Assembly: GCF_002263515.1 (NCBI RefSeq)
Contig: NZ_CP022752.1
Span: 2,790,001-2,854,000 of the forward strand
Length of the DNA: 64,000 nucleotides
From: Actinopolyspora erythraea
GTDB lineage: Bacteria > Actinomycetota > Actinomycetes > Mycobacteriales > Pseudonocardiaceae
Direction: 5' to 3'
The notes below the pieces were generated by a model. The model saw only the letters and a program-made list of their open reading frames with translations. It was not told the DNA's origin and ran no database searches. The position numbers and the translations under genes are program-made. Positions 44,014 through 53,302 of this stretch are shown here, piece after piece (within the stretch, counting starts at the first letter, position 1; the number at the start of each line of letters is the position of its first letter).

Positions 44014-45300
44014 TCACCGCTCGATCAGCTCTTCCAGCCTGCGCTGCAGGTCGCTCAGCGCCTGTCGCGGCTGCTTGTTCCCCTTGAGCGCGGCGTAGAC
44101 CTCGTCCTGGACGGCCAGCGTGACGTCGCCGTAGTTGACCACGCGCGGACGCGGCTCGGCCCCCTTGATGGACTTCTTCAGGGTGTCCAGGTACGGGTAC
44201 TCCTCCCGCAGTTCCGGGTCGTCGTAGAGGGCGCTGCGCGTGGGCGCCAGCGACCCCTTGACCAGACGCTGCCGTTGCTGCTCCTCCGAGGTGTAGAACT
44301 TGATGAACTCCAGGGCGGTGGCCTTGTTCTCCGCGAAGGACGAGATCGCGAGGTTGTGCCCACCGAGGCTGGACACGCCCTTGCCGGTGATTCCGGGCAG
44401 CGGTGCGACCCCGAAGTCGCCCGCGACCTTCGACGAGCCGTCGTCGGCGTCGGCCTGCGACCACATGAACGGCCAGTTGCGGCTGAAGACGAGTTCACCG
44501 CCGATGAACGCGCGCTTGTTCGGCTGCTCCTTGTAGGCGATCGCCGCGCGCGGGATCGTGCCGGAGCGGAAACCCTCGACCATGGTTTCGAGCCCGCGAA
44601 GGGCCTCCGGCGAGTCCACCGTGGGTTGTCCCTGAGCATCGACGATCCGTCCACCGGCCCCGTGCACGGCCTCGGCGAAGTTGACCGTCAGCCCCTCGTA
44701 CTTGGCGTGCTGGCCCGCGTAGCAGGACATTCCCTCGGCGGCCGGGAGTTTCAGCACCTCGGCGCAGATCTCGCGCATCTCCTCGCGCGTCGTCGGTGGC
44801 TCGGCGCCGACCTCGCTGAGCAGGTCCTTCCGGTAGTACAGCAGGCCACCGTCGGAGTAGGCGGGTACGGAGAAGAGCTTGCCGCGGTACTCGGCCGTTT
44901 TCATCGCGGATTCCAGGAACGGCGAGAAGTCGAACTCCTGCTTCGGCAGTTCGACGACCCACCGGTTCGCGGCGAACTCGGCGTTCCAGACGTTGTCCAG
45001 GTCGAGGACGGTGAACGCGCCCGATTCGGTCTGGGCGTTCTGCACCATCTGCTGACGCTGCTGGTCCCCGTCGGCGGGCAGCTCGATCAGCCGAACCCGC
45101 TGCTCGGGGTGGGAGTCGTTCCACGTCTCGACAGCCTGGGTGACGGCTCCGGTCACGTCCTTGCCGGTGGCGAAGGTGATGGGACCTCGACCACTGATCT
45201 CGCTCGACGCCGACGAATCACCACCGCCGCCGCCACAGCCCGCGACGGCGAAAGCCGCGACCGCCACCACGGATGCGAATCTCCAGCGTAATGGCTTCAT
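44014..45300 (-). CDS. Sugar-binding lipoprotein of ABC importer
   Basis: A 428-residue extracellular solute-binding protein (SBP family 1). The signal peptide ends at lipobox VAGC near residue 22, followed by a Gly/Ser spacer. The mature part contains the typical YYRKDLL and sugar-binding-lobe features (QAVETWNDSHP; FSRNWPFMWSQ). It is the first gene of the transporter-glucosidase-ATPase operon, read after GAGGAGAG. By operon architecture it should bind an alpha-glucoside. Confidence 0.92.
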   Translation of the reverse strand: MKPLRWRFASVVAVAAFAVAGCGGGGGDSSASSEISGRGPITFATGKDVTGAVTQAVETWNDSHPEQRVRLIELPADGDQQRQQMVQNAQTESGAFTVLDLDNVWNAEFAANRWVVELPKQEFDFSPFLESAMKTAEYRGKLFSVPAYSDGGLLYYRKDLLSEVGAEPPTTREEMREICAEVLKLPAAEGMSCYAGQHAKYEGLTVNFAEAVHGAGGRIVDAQGQPTVDSPEALRGLETMVEGFRSGTIPRAAIAYKEQPNKRAFIGGELVFSRNWPFMWSQADADDGSSKVAGDFGVAPLPGITGKGVSSLGGHNLAISSFAENKATALEFIKFYTSEEQQRQRLVKGSLAPTRSALYDDPELREEYPYLDTLKKSIKGAEPRPRVVNYGDVTLAVQDEVYAALKGNKQPRQALSDLQRRLEELIER

Positions 45301-45507
45301 ACCGCTCTCCTCTAATCGACTCGATCAAAAAACTCACGACGGATTCCGCTCGCACGTCGAGTTCCGGAATCATCGGTACCAGTAATTTTCGGCCGAACGG
45401 CCGAACTCGTTTCAGGAATTCGACCCACTGCGGTCACACCGCGACCGCCCAGCGGCTCGGGCTCTCGACAGTTCCCGAGGCGCCGTACGGTGCCTCGGGA
45501 GTCAGAA

Positions 45508-46515
45508 TCACATGGAATCGTGACCAGTGGTGGACGAACGCACCACCAGTTCCGTGGACAGCACCACGTCACGGGTTTCGTCACCACCCTGCTGGAGCTG
45601 CTCCAACAGCAGTCTCGCCGCCGTTGCCCCTTCCTCGTGCACCGGCTGCACCACGGTGGACAGCCCGGAGCACTCGGCCATCTCGTGCCCGTCGAATCCC
45701 ACTATCATCATTTCCCGCGGCACCGAGAGCTTGTGGTCGCGCAACGCGTGCAACGCACCGAAGGCCATCTCGTCCGACATGGCGAAAACCGCTGTCGGAC
45801 GCAGCTCGTCGGCGAGTATCCGGTTCATGGCCCGCCTTCCCCCCGAAACGGAGAAGTCACCGGTGCACAACCAGCTCTCGCGGACCGGCACGCCGTACTC
45901 GGCCATCGCGTCCCGGAACGCGGTGCAGCGCTCGTGCGGGGCGGGCAGGTTCAACGAGTCGGGCGCGCCACCGTGAATCAACGCGATGTCCCGGTTCCCC
46001 TGGTTGAGCAGGTGCCGCACGGCGAGCATGCCGCCGCCGTAATCGTCGATCCACACCGAGTTGAACCCGTCCATCCTGCCACCCACGAATCCCAGCGGGA
46101 CTCCGAGTTCACGCAGCCGGTCGGCCTCCTTCTCGCGCAGCGAAAGGGTCAGCACCAGAACGGCGTCGACGCTGCGGCGCACCGGGAGCTCCCGGAAGAA
46201 CCGCTCGCGGCCTTCCCGGTCCCCCACCACGTAGAGCATCAGGTCGTACCCCGCCGAGCGAAGCACCTCCTCGGCACCGGCCAACACCTGCCCGAAGAAC
46301 CAGCGCGAGACGTAGGGCACCAGCACCCCGATCCGCCGCGTCCTTCCGGTGGCCAGTCCGGAGGCCGACCTGGAGATGGAGTAGTCCAGCTCCTCGGCAA
46401 CGGTGCGTACCCGTTTCCGGGTTCGTTCGGAGACGCCGGACTGTTCCCGCAACGCCCGCGAGACGGTCGCCGTGGACACACCGGCCGCTCGTGCGACCTC
46501 CTCGATCGTGGCCAT
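45508..46515 (-). CDS. LacI-family repressor of the sugar operon
   Basis: A 335-residue LacI-type regulator: HTH at residues 3-24 (TIEEVARAAGVSTATVSRAL), then a periplasmic-binding-like sugar sensor. It lies upstream of the sugar-uptake operon on the same strand, about 200 nt from the binding-protein gene, so it probably controls that operon and itself. Two AAGCGTTT-containing sites lie upstream of its own start. ATG 46515 is chosen because it puts MATIEEVAR at the N-terminus; the upstream in-frame start adds five residues. Confidence 0.9.
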   Translation of the reverse strand: MATIEEVARAAGVSTATVSRALREQSGVSERTRKRVRTVAEELDYSISRSASGLATGRTRRIGVLVPYVSRWFFGQVLAGAEEVLRSAGYDLMLYVVGDREGRERFFRELPVRRSVDAVLVLTLSLREKEADRLRELGVPLGFVGGRMDGFNSVWIDDYGGGMLAVRHLLNQGNRDIALIHGGAPDSLNLPAPHERCTAFRDAMAEYGVPVRESWLCTGDFSVSGGRRAMNRILADELRPTAVFAMSDEMAFGALHALRDHKLSVPREMMIVGFDGHEMAECSGLSTVVQPVHEEGATAARLLLEQLQQGGDETRDVVLSTELVVRSSTTGHDSM

Positions 46516-46577
46516 CGTGCCCCCTGTCACGTTGCTGTCCTTGGTTGATCCGGAAGACTAAATGTGACCCACAACGC

Positions 46578-46592
46578 AACACAAGCGTTTAC
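46578..46592. promoter_or_regulatory. Candidate LacI-type operator 1
   Basis: AACACAAGCGTTTACG contains the AAGCGTTT core shared with 46647-46660. It lies about 65 nt upstream of the LacI-family gene, in an AT-rich promoter stretch. Confidence 0.5.
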
Positions 46593-46646
46593 GTAGATCG
46601 AGTGAAAATTTTTCCCGATCAAGCTTATGAACTGCGAAAATTAGAA

Positions 46647-46660
46647 CGCAAGCGTTTGCA
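46647..46660. promoter_or_regulatory. Candidate LacI-type operator 2
   Basis: CGCAAGCGTTTGCA is a near palindrome of the kind bound by LacI-family repressors (GCAA...TTGC arms). It is about 135 nt upstream of the regulator gene. Two sites suggest looping or cooperative autoregulation. Confidence 0.6.
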
Positions 46661-46756
46661 ATCAGTGCGCGTACGGGAGTCGCGAACCATGTGAACGAGC
46701 AACGATGCGGCACCGCCGACGGTTGTTCACCATCGGCGCGGCCGAACGGGTGACGC

Positions 46757-47503
46757 TCAGAGTCGGTGGTCGTCGACCAGGTCACGTGCCGCGGTCAGCA
46801 CGGACTCGTCCAGGCTCGCCCACGCGAGACCGAAACGGCGCTCGTAACGACCGAGAAGCCCACTCTCGAAGGTGTCGAGGTCGAGCGCGGGAGCCTCAGC
46901 ACGTATCGAGCCGACCGAATCACCGTCGAAGTCGAGCTCCAGCGCTCGGTAGACCTCGGTGAGCAGTGGACGCAGCACCTCGGCTCCACCGAAGACGGCC
47001 ACGGCGCTGAACAGCCAGGCACGCCGCAGGATCCGCTGCGCGGTGCCGACGAGCTTGACCCTCCCCCGCGCGTTCACGCTGTGGGCCCCGGGGCAGTACT
47101 CGCCCGGAACGGCACCGACCCGCGCGTCGACGCCGTGCTCTGCCAACAGCCCGGCCCACATCTGCGCGTAGCCGGTGAACCTGGCGTCCATCCCGGCCAG
47201 CGAGTCCTCCTCGGCCGCGATGTGATCGACCACCAGGGATTCCTCGGTGTAGGCGACCGCACGTCCACCCGGAGCACGCACGACCGGTGTGAACCCGGCC
47301 TCCCGAACCAGGCCGACCGCCTCGGGGAAGCCGGGACGCGACGTGTCGCGGCGGCCGAAGGCGACGGTGGGAGCCGTGGGACGGTACACCCGCAGCACCG
47401 AACCGCCCGCGCCGTCGCCGGCCCGCCGGACGAAGGCGTGTGCCAGCGCGACCTCGAACGCCTGGTCCGTGCCCGCCCCGAGCGCTCCCCGATACAGCTC
47501 CAC
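46757..47503 (-). CDS. Lipoate-protein ligase A family protein
   Basis: A 248-residue BPL/LplA-fold protein. Family signs are TVAFGRRDT, RAPGGRAVAY (substrate-binding RRxxGGGxV-like segment) and the loop PGEYCPGAHSVNARGRVKLV with the catalytic Lys followed by GTAQR. Such enzymes attach lipoate or octanoate to carrier domains. Divergence from textbook LplA motifs means another acyl substrate is possible. It starts with GTG. No lipoyl-domain gene is nearby. Confidence 0.82.
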   Translation of the reverse strand: MELYRGALGAGTDQAFEVALAHAFVRRAGDGAGGSVLRVYRPTAPTVAFGRRDTSRPGFPEAVGLVREAGFTPVVRAPGGRAVAYTEESLVVDHIAAEEDSLAGMDARFTGYAQMWAGLLAEHGVDARVGAVPGEYCPGAHSVNARGRVKLVGTAQRILRRAWLFSAVAVFGGAEVLRPLLTEVYRALELDFDGDSVGSIRAEAPALDLDTFESGLLGRYERRFGLAWASLDESVLTAARDLVDDHRL

Positions 47504-48571
47504 GCGTCAAGCCTACGCAACGCCCACGGCAGGACGGCCGCGACAGGTCACGGGGCGGGGAGCACACGGCTGCACGGACTCGCGACGGCACGAGCGGCCC
47601 CGAGTTTCGCGACCGGGGAACGAGTGCGGCGCACGACGCCGAGCTCGGCCGGCAACCGAACCGGCGCCGCCACCGCGAGCCGGGCTCACGGCACCTCACC
47701 GCACCGTCGCTTCCCGTCATCTCCTCCTTCTGACAAGCACCTCGGCTCCACCGGTCCACGACGGACGAATCCGCGTAACAAGCGCGCCGCCCCGAGGCAA
47801 CAGACATAACCAAAATCTGACAATTCCGGGAGCATCTTCCCAAGATTTGACGTTATGTTTTCGTTATCATCGCCGAGTTGAATTTGTCCGGTTTTCGGAG
47901 TTAGATTTCTCGTGCAGCTGACTACCGTTCGAGAACACGAGATCCCATTCCTGTTCGGTTCTCAGCGACGAACCCTGACCACCTATTCCTGGGGAAGCGA
48001 TCGAATTGGACCCTTCACAAGGCCACGCCGCTGAGGACCGCCCATCGAACGAGTCGCCGCACGGCGGCGCCCGGCCGCCGCGAGAAAACCGCCCCCTTCG
48101 GCAGCGGCGGAACACCGAATTCGCAGACCTCCTCAGACGAGCTCCACGACGCGGCGCGGACCCGCTGTCACCGGGGCAGCGCCCGGGAGTCCATGTCCTC
48201 GCCACACCGCCGCCCCGGCACCGGAACCGGGCTCCCTCCGACGGAGCGTTCCCGAGGACGCCGGCTCGGATCCTCTCACCAGGCCGATCGGAATCACTCT
48301 CACCGAGTGCGGTCCTTTCGCACAACTCCCCGACGAAAACACGAAACAGGCGGCGCCACGCCGGATTCGTGAACATCACCCCCGACGAGACACGGTAAAA
48401 AGATCACGCAGCGGACCCCGGAGGCGAGGCTCTCGTCATTTTCCGGACCGAACCAGCACGCCGCGTACGCACCGCCCCGCTCCCACCACCGGCGACAGCG
48501 CGTCGAACATCGGATCCCGGAAACGACGGTCCCCGACCGGTCGTGCCGCCCGGAACGAATCGAGGCCCCAG
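47504..48571. other. Long non-coding stretch before biosynthetic cluster
   Basis: Over 1 kb with no convincing gene; the open frames have no family likeness or start signals. An AT-rich part near 47,800-47,940 holds the dyad at 47805-47857 and may contain a promoter. The NRPS gene has only a weak ribosome-binding site. Confidence 0.5.
47805..47857. promoter_or_regulatory. Nested dyad upstream of biosynthetic cluster
   Basis: Three nested arm pairs share one axis: CATAAC/GTTATG, AAATCT/AGATTT and GGGA/TCCC. The element is AT-rich at the outside and could be a regulator site or fold as RNA. It is about 715 nt before the NRPS start. Confidence 0.4.
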
Positions 48572-51500
48572 ATGGACAACAACGGGAAAACACTCGTACA
48601 CGAGCGCTTCTCCCGCCGCGCCGCCCTGCGAGCCGAAACCGTCGCCGTGGAACAGGGCGACCGGCGGATCAGCTACGCCGAGCTCGAAAGACGGTCGAAT
48701 CACCTCTCCCACCGATTACGGATCCACGGCATCGGCCCCGGATCGACCGTCATGGTCCACATGGAGCGGTCGATCGACCTCGTCGTCTCGCTGCTGGCCA
48801 CGCTGAAGGCGGGGGCGAGTTACCTCCCGGTCGAGCCGGGTGTTCCCGACCACCGCATCGCGACGCTCATCGGGGAAACCGGCTGCGGAGCCGTCATCAC
48901 GGGTCCCGGGAACGTTTCCCACCTCACCGAGCACAATCTCGTGCTCCTGGAACCGGAGTCCGGGCGGGATCCCTCCCTCGCGCTTCCCGACACTCCCCCC
49001 GAGGTACCCGTCGCGGAGACGGACTGCGCTTACACGATCTACACCTCGGGATCGACCGGAGCACCCAAAGGGATAAGGGTCGCCCACGCCTCGCTCCGCT
49101 ACCTCGTGGACGAGATCAACCAGCGATACGGCGTAACCCCGGACGACCGGGTGCTGCAGTTCGCCTCGATCACCTTCGACACCTCCATCGAGCAGATCCT
49201 CAACACCCTGCTTAACGGGGCGACGCTGGTGCTCCCGGACGACGTCTGGCCTCCCAACGAACTGCCGCTGGAGCTGACCAGACACCGAGTGTCGGTGATG
49301 GACCTGACTCCGTCGTACTGGCGTGCCTTCCTGGCCGAACTGGCCACCATGCCGACCGAACCGCCGGTGCGGCTGACGATCGTGGGAGGAAGCGCGGTCC
49401 ACGCGGAGGACTGCCGGACCGCGCTGCGTCTGATGCCGAACTCCCGGCTCGTCAACGCCTACGGGCTGACCGAAACGACGATCACCTCCTGCACGATGGA
49501 GATCACCGCCGCGGCGCTTCCCGAGAGCGGTTCGGCCCCGGTCGGTCGCCCGCTGCCGGGCACCGTCGTACGTGTCCTCGACGAGGACGCGCGTCCCGTC
49601 CAACCGGGCCAACCCGGTGAGGTTCACATCTCGGGCCACGGAGTGGCGCTCGGCTACCTCACGCGAAGCGCTGACCACTCGCGTTTCCGGCCGGATCCCT
49701 GGGCCGAGCGGGCTGACACGCGGATGTACCGCACCGGTGACCTCGGGAGGTGGACGCACGAGGGAAACCTGGAGATCCTCGGGCGGGCCGACCGCCAGCT
49801 CAAGGTGCGCGGGTTCCGCGTCGAACCGGCCGAGATCGAGGCCGCTCTCACCGCGCACGAGATGATCGCGGACGCGGTGGTGGAACCCTACGACCGCGAC
49901 GGCGAGACGGAGATCGCGGCGTACTACGTTCCGGCCGCGGCGGACGCGCCACCGCTCGGCACCCGAGAACTGCGCTCCCACGTCAACGAGTGGCTGCCCG
50001 GCTACATGATCCCGGCGACGTTCGTCCGGCTGGCCGAGATGCCGCTGAAGGACAACGGCAAAGTGGACGTGGCAGCCCTGCCACCTCCCGGACAACCGGC
50101 CGAGCCGCACTCGGGGGAACGGGCCGACGACTCGGACTCGACCGTGGGGCTCGTGGAACGGGCCGTGGCGGAGATGTGGCGGCAGGTCCTCGGACTGGAG
50201 CACGTGGAACCCGGTGACGGGTTCTTCGAACTGGGCGGAAACTCGATCAGGGCCGCCGAGCTGCTGGCCAAGGTCCGCGCCTCCCTGGGGGTCATGATCA
50301 CCCAGGTGAGGCCGTTGATCCGGTCGCTGCTCGACGGTGCGACGCTGCGTGGTTTCGCCGCCGCCGTCGAGTCGGCCAGGGCCGGGACGTTCTCCGTCGA
50401 CGCGGAGAGCGTCGACTTCGGGACCGAGACGGCGCTGGACGTCCCCGTCGGGGACTCGCCCCCCGACCCGGCCGACTGGAAGAACCCCGCCAACATCCTG
50501 CTCACCGGAGCGACCGGCTTCCTCGGCATCTACCTCCTGCGCGAGCTGCTGACCACCACCGATGCCACGGTTCACTGCCTGGTCAGGGCCGAAGACCCCG
50601 ACCGGGCGATGGAACGCCTGCGGGCGAACGCCCGGCACTACTTCGGCCACGAGCTGGACGAGTACCGGCGGAACGAGCGCATCCGGGCGGTGCCGGGTGA
50701 TCTGGCCGAAGAACGGCTGGGCCTGTCCGAGGAGGAGTTCGACCAGCTCTCCCAGCTGGTCGACGTGATCCACCACCCGGGCGGACTCGTCAACTTCATC
50801 TACCCCTACACGCACATGCGCGCCGCCAACGTCGAGGGCACCCGCGAGATCATCCGCATGGCGGCCAGGTACCGCAACGCGCCGGTGCACTACACATCGA
50901 CCATGGCGGTGATCTCGGGATTCGGCACGGCGGGGATCGGCCACGTCACCGAGGAGACCCCCGCCGACCACGTGGACCACCTGTCGGTCGGCTACGTCGA
51001 GAGCAAGTGGGTCGCCGAGGAACTGCTGCGGAAAGCCGCGCGGCGGGGGCTGCCGGTCGCCGTGTACCGGGCGGCCGACATCTCGGGGGACAGCGTGACG
51101 GGGGCCTGGAACACGGCGACCGAGATGTGCGCGATGAAGAAGTTCATCGTCGACACGGGCACCGCACCCGTCGCCGAGCTCCCCCTCGACTACACGCCGG
51201 TCGACCACTTCGCGGCCGCGGTGGCCCACATCGCCGCCGGGGAACCGGCGAGAGGCGAGATCTACCACCTCACCAACCCGGGCAAGGCGAACATCTCCCT
51301 GCTCGTCGAGCGACTGCGGTCCCACGGTCACGAGGTCAGGGCCGTGTCGTGGGACGAGTGGGTGGAACGGATCGTCGAGGTCGCGGTGGAACAGCCCGAC
51401 CACCCCATGACCCCCTTCGCTCCGCTGTTCATCGACCGGTGCTCCACCGCAGCGATGAGCGTGGCGGAGATGTACCTGGAAACGACCTTTCCCACCTTCT

Positions 51501-51613
51501 CCAGGGACAACGTGGAGAAGGCGCTGCAGGGCAGCGGAATCGCGATCCCGCCGGTGGACGGCGAGATGCTCGACCGCTACATCCGGCACCTGACCACCGT
51601 CGACTTCCTGTGA
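48572..51613 (+). CDS. Single-module NRPS with reductase release (A-PCP-R)
   Basis: A 1013-residue enzyme without condensation domain. The adenylation domain spans about 1-510: TSGSTGAPKG at 158-167, FDTS at 202-205, NAYGLTET at 295-302, Lys497 in NGKVD. The carrier Ser is S558 in LGGNSIR. The reductase domain (640-1013) has TGATGFLG at 645-652 and the Y808/K812 pair. It should activate an amino acid and release it as an aldehyde (or alcohol). By eye alignment to GrsA the binding pocket reads D-T-E-D-I-G-A-I-T-K; acidic residues at the second and third variable positions suggest a basic substrate such as Arg or Lys. A tRNA-dependent aminoacyltransferase follows 7 nt downstream. Confidence 0.9.
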   Translation: MDNNGKTLVHERFSRRAALRAETVAVEQGDRRISYAELERRSNHLSHRLRIHGIGPGSTVMVHMERSIDLVVSLLATLKAGASYLPVEPGVPDHRIATLIGETGCGAVITGPGNVSHLTEHNLVLLEPESGRDPSLALPDTPPEVPVAETDCAYTIYTSGSTGAPKGIRVAHASLRYLVDEINQRYGVTPDDRVLQFASITFDTSIEQILNTLLNGATLVLPDDVWPPNELPLELTRHRVSVMDLTPSYWRAFLAELATMPTEPPVRLTIVGGSAVHAEDCRTALRLMPNSRLVNAYGLTETTITSCTMEITAAALPESGSAPVGRPLPGTVVRVLDEDARPVQPGQPGEVHISGHGVALGYLTRSADHSRFRPDPWAERADTRMYRTGDLGRWTHEGNLEILGRADRQLKVRGFRVEPAEIEAALTAHEMIADAVVEPYDRDGETEIAAYYVPAAADAPPLGTRELRSHVNEWLPGYMIPATFVRLAEMPLKDNGKVDVAALPPPGQPAEPHSGERADDSDSTVGLVERAVAEMWRQVLGLEHVEPGDGFFELGGNSIRAAELLAKVRASLGVMITQVRPLIRSLLDGATLRGFAAAVESARAGTFSVDAESVDFGTETALDVPVGDSPPDPADWKNPANILLTGATGFLGIYLLRELLTTTDATVHCLVRAEDPDRAMERLRANARHYFGHELDEYRRNERIRAVPGDLAEERLGLSEEEFDQLSQLVDVIHHPGGLVNFIYPYTHMRAANVEGTREIIRMAARYRNAPVHYTSTMAVISGFGTAGIGHVTEETPADHVDHLSVGYVESKWVAEELLRKAARRGLPVAVYRAADISGDSVTGAWNTATEMCAMKKFIVDTGTAPVAELPLDYTPVDHFAAAVAHIAAGEPARGEIYHLTNPGKANISLLVERLRSHGHEVRAVSWDEWVERIVEVAVEQPDHPMTPFAPLFIDRCSTAAMSVAEMYLETTFPTFSRDNVEKALQGSGIAIPPVDGEMLDRYIRHLTTVDFL

Positions 51614-51620
51614 GGCTGGC

Positions 51621-52406
51621 ATGACGAACACGGTCTCGTCCCGGTCCGAGTCGCCCTGGTCGACGGTGGACCTGACGGACGCACCCGCCGACGGCCCCGT
51701 GGCGTTCGGGGGCGACCTGCGCCCCCACAACCTGCTCGCCGCCTACCGACGAGGGCTCTACCCCTTCCCCGCCGAGACGGTCGAGCACCGACTGTTCAAC
51801 GAGATGAGCTACGAGGCCGAGGTGGCGACCGGCAGGGTGAAACTCGTGCCGGGAACCGAGGACCCCTATTCCCTGGCCTGGTGCTCCCCCGACCCGCGCC
51901 CGCTCATCCCAGTGGCCCGGGCCCGCGTGCAGCGCAGCCTGCGCCAACAGCTGCGCCGGACGACGAACTGGACCACCACGGTCGACGTGTGCTTCGAGGA
52001 GGTGGCCGCCCGGTCCCGCGAGGGCCGTGAACAGCAGTGGCTGACCGACGAACTGCTGAACGGCCTGTGCCGACTCCACGAGAGCGGACACGCCCACAGC
52101 GTCGAGGTCTGGGACGGCACCGAGCTCGTCGGTGGCACGTTCGGCGTACGAATCGGAGCGGTGTTCAGCGCTGACTCGCAGTTCACCCGCCGCAGCGGTG
52201 CGGGAAAGGTCGCCGTCACCGACCTGACGCGCCGCTTCGCCGAGGCGGGGGGCACCGCTGTCGACGTTCAGCACGACAGCGAGCACGCCAGGCTCCTCGG
52301 CGCCCGCCCCACTCCCCGCTCGCACTACCTCGAACTGCTCCACTCCGCCACCGAGGGCTCGGCCGTCCCGACCGGAGCGCTGCCCGCTCGTCGCCTGGCC
52401 GACTGA
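51621..52406 (+). CDS. Leucyl/phenylalanyl-tRNA transferase homologue
   Basis: A 261-residue member of the Aat family, which moves Leu/Phe/Met from aminoacyl-tRNA to an amino group. Family features: AFGGDLRPHNLLAAYRRGLY, WCSPDPRPLIPV, HSVEVWDGTELVGGTFGV, VDVQ and the LGARPTPR end. The active-site stretch normally GESMF is ADSQF here, and about 30 extra residues precede WCSPDPR, so this is not the housekeeping N-degron enzyme. Position after the A-PCP-R NRPS suggests it builds an amide bond on the NRPS-bound or released amino acid, as proposed for livipeptin. The start is 7 nt after the NRPS stop. Confidence 0.87.
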   Translation: MTNTVSSRSESPWSTVDLTDAPADGPVAFGGDLRPHNLLAAYRRGLYPFPAETVEHRLFNEMSYEAEVATGRVKLVPGTEDPYSLAWCSPDPRPLIPVARARVQRSLRQQLRRTTNWTTTVDVCFEEVAARSREGREQQWLTDELLNGLCRLHESGHAHSVEVWDGTELVGGTFGVRIGAVFSADSQFTRRSGAGKVAVTDLTRRFAEAGGTAVDVQHDSEHARLLGARPTPRSHYLELLHSATEGSAVPTGALPARRLAD

Positions 52407-52447
52407 TCCCGAAACGGTTCTCCCGACACCACCGCAGGAGAAACCCC

Positions 52448-53224
52448 ATGCCCACCGACCTCGCCGACACGGCACCACGCGTCGCCAGCCTGGCCGAACG
52501 CCCCGACCTGGAACCGGCCATGCTGGCCATGGACTCGTCCTGGCCGGACTACATCCGTCCCGACCCCGTTCTCGTCCACTGGGCGTTCGAACGCCACGCA
52601 CGACATCAGCTCGTGGCGCTCGACGAGGAAGCGGACGAGGTCACGGCCCGCGCGGCCAGCGTCCCCCTGCGCTGGAGCGGCGCCACGGACGACCTCCCCG
52701 ACACCGGCTGGGACGAGGCGCTGCGCCAGTGCTTGGCCGACACCCACACCGGCCGGGAACCCAACACCCTGTGCGCTCTGGAAGTCGCCGTGGCACCCGA
52801 CCGCAAGGCGCGGAAGCTGTCGGGGCGACTCCTCGAAGCGCTCAAGGAGCACGCTCGCGGCTCGGGCTACCACAGCGTGGTGGTGCCGGTCCGTCCCAGC
52901 CGCAAGCACACTCGTCCGGACCTCTCGATGAGCGAGTACCTCGCGCTCACCCGTCCGGACGGACTGCCCGAGGACCCCTGGCTGCGCGTGCACGTACGCC
53001 TGGGCGGTCAGCCACTCAAGATCTGCCCGGTGTCGATGACGATCTCCGGGAGCCTGGCGCAGTGGCGGGAGTGGACCGGCCTGCCGTTCGACACCAGCGG
53101 CCCTCTCGAAGTACCCGGGGCGCTCGCCCCGGTTGTCGTGGACGTCGAACACGATCACGCGACCTACGTCGAACCCAACGTCTGGGTGCGGCACGCGCTC
53201 TCCGAAGCGCCACAACGCACCTGA
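52448..53224 (+). CDS. GNAT-family N-acyltransferase
   Basis: A 258-residue protein with a GNAT core around residues 110-160 (LCALEVAVAPDRKARKLSGR followed by LLEALKEHARGSGYHSVVV), where the acyl-CoA-binding loop reads DRKARKLSGR rather than the standard QxxGxG/A. It could acylate the free amine of the cluster's peptide product, as in acetylated peptide aldehydes; this is inference. The ATG follows AGGAG. It is in the same direction and about 40 nt after the tRNA-transferase gene. Confidence 0.8.
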   Translation: MPTDLADTAPRVASLAERPDLEPAMLAMDSSWPDYIRPDPVLVHWAFERHARHQLVALDEEADEVTARAASVPLRWSGATDDLPDTGWDEALRQCLADTHTGREPNTLCALEVAVAPDRKARKLSGRLLEALKEHARGSGYHSVVVPVRPSRKHTRPDLSMSEYLALTRPDGLPEDPWLRVHVRLGGQPLKICPVSMTISGSLAQWREWTGLPFDTSGPLEVPGALAPVVVDVEHDHATYVEPNVWVRHALSEAPQRT

Positions 53225-53302
53225 ACCACCCGAACGCCCCGAACCACGCGGGCCCGGCCCCACGCCGGTCGCCGCGACCACCGACCCCGGAGGAAGACAA
53301 CG

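Noticed and set aside
48006..48398. Possible gene in the gap before the NRPS
   Set aside because: No ribosome-binding site, R/P-rich composition typical of non-coding frames, no family likeness.
48716..51730. About 1000-codon frame antisense to the NRPS
   Set aside because: Mirror of the coding bias of the NRPS gene; no recognisable domain.
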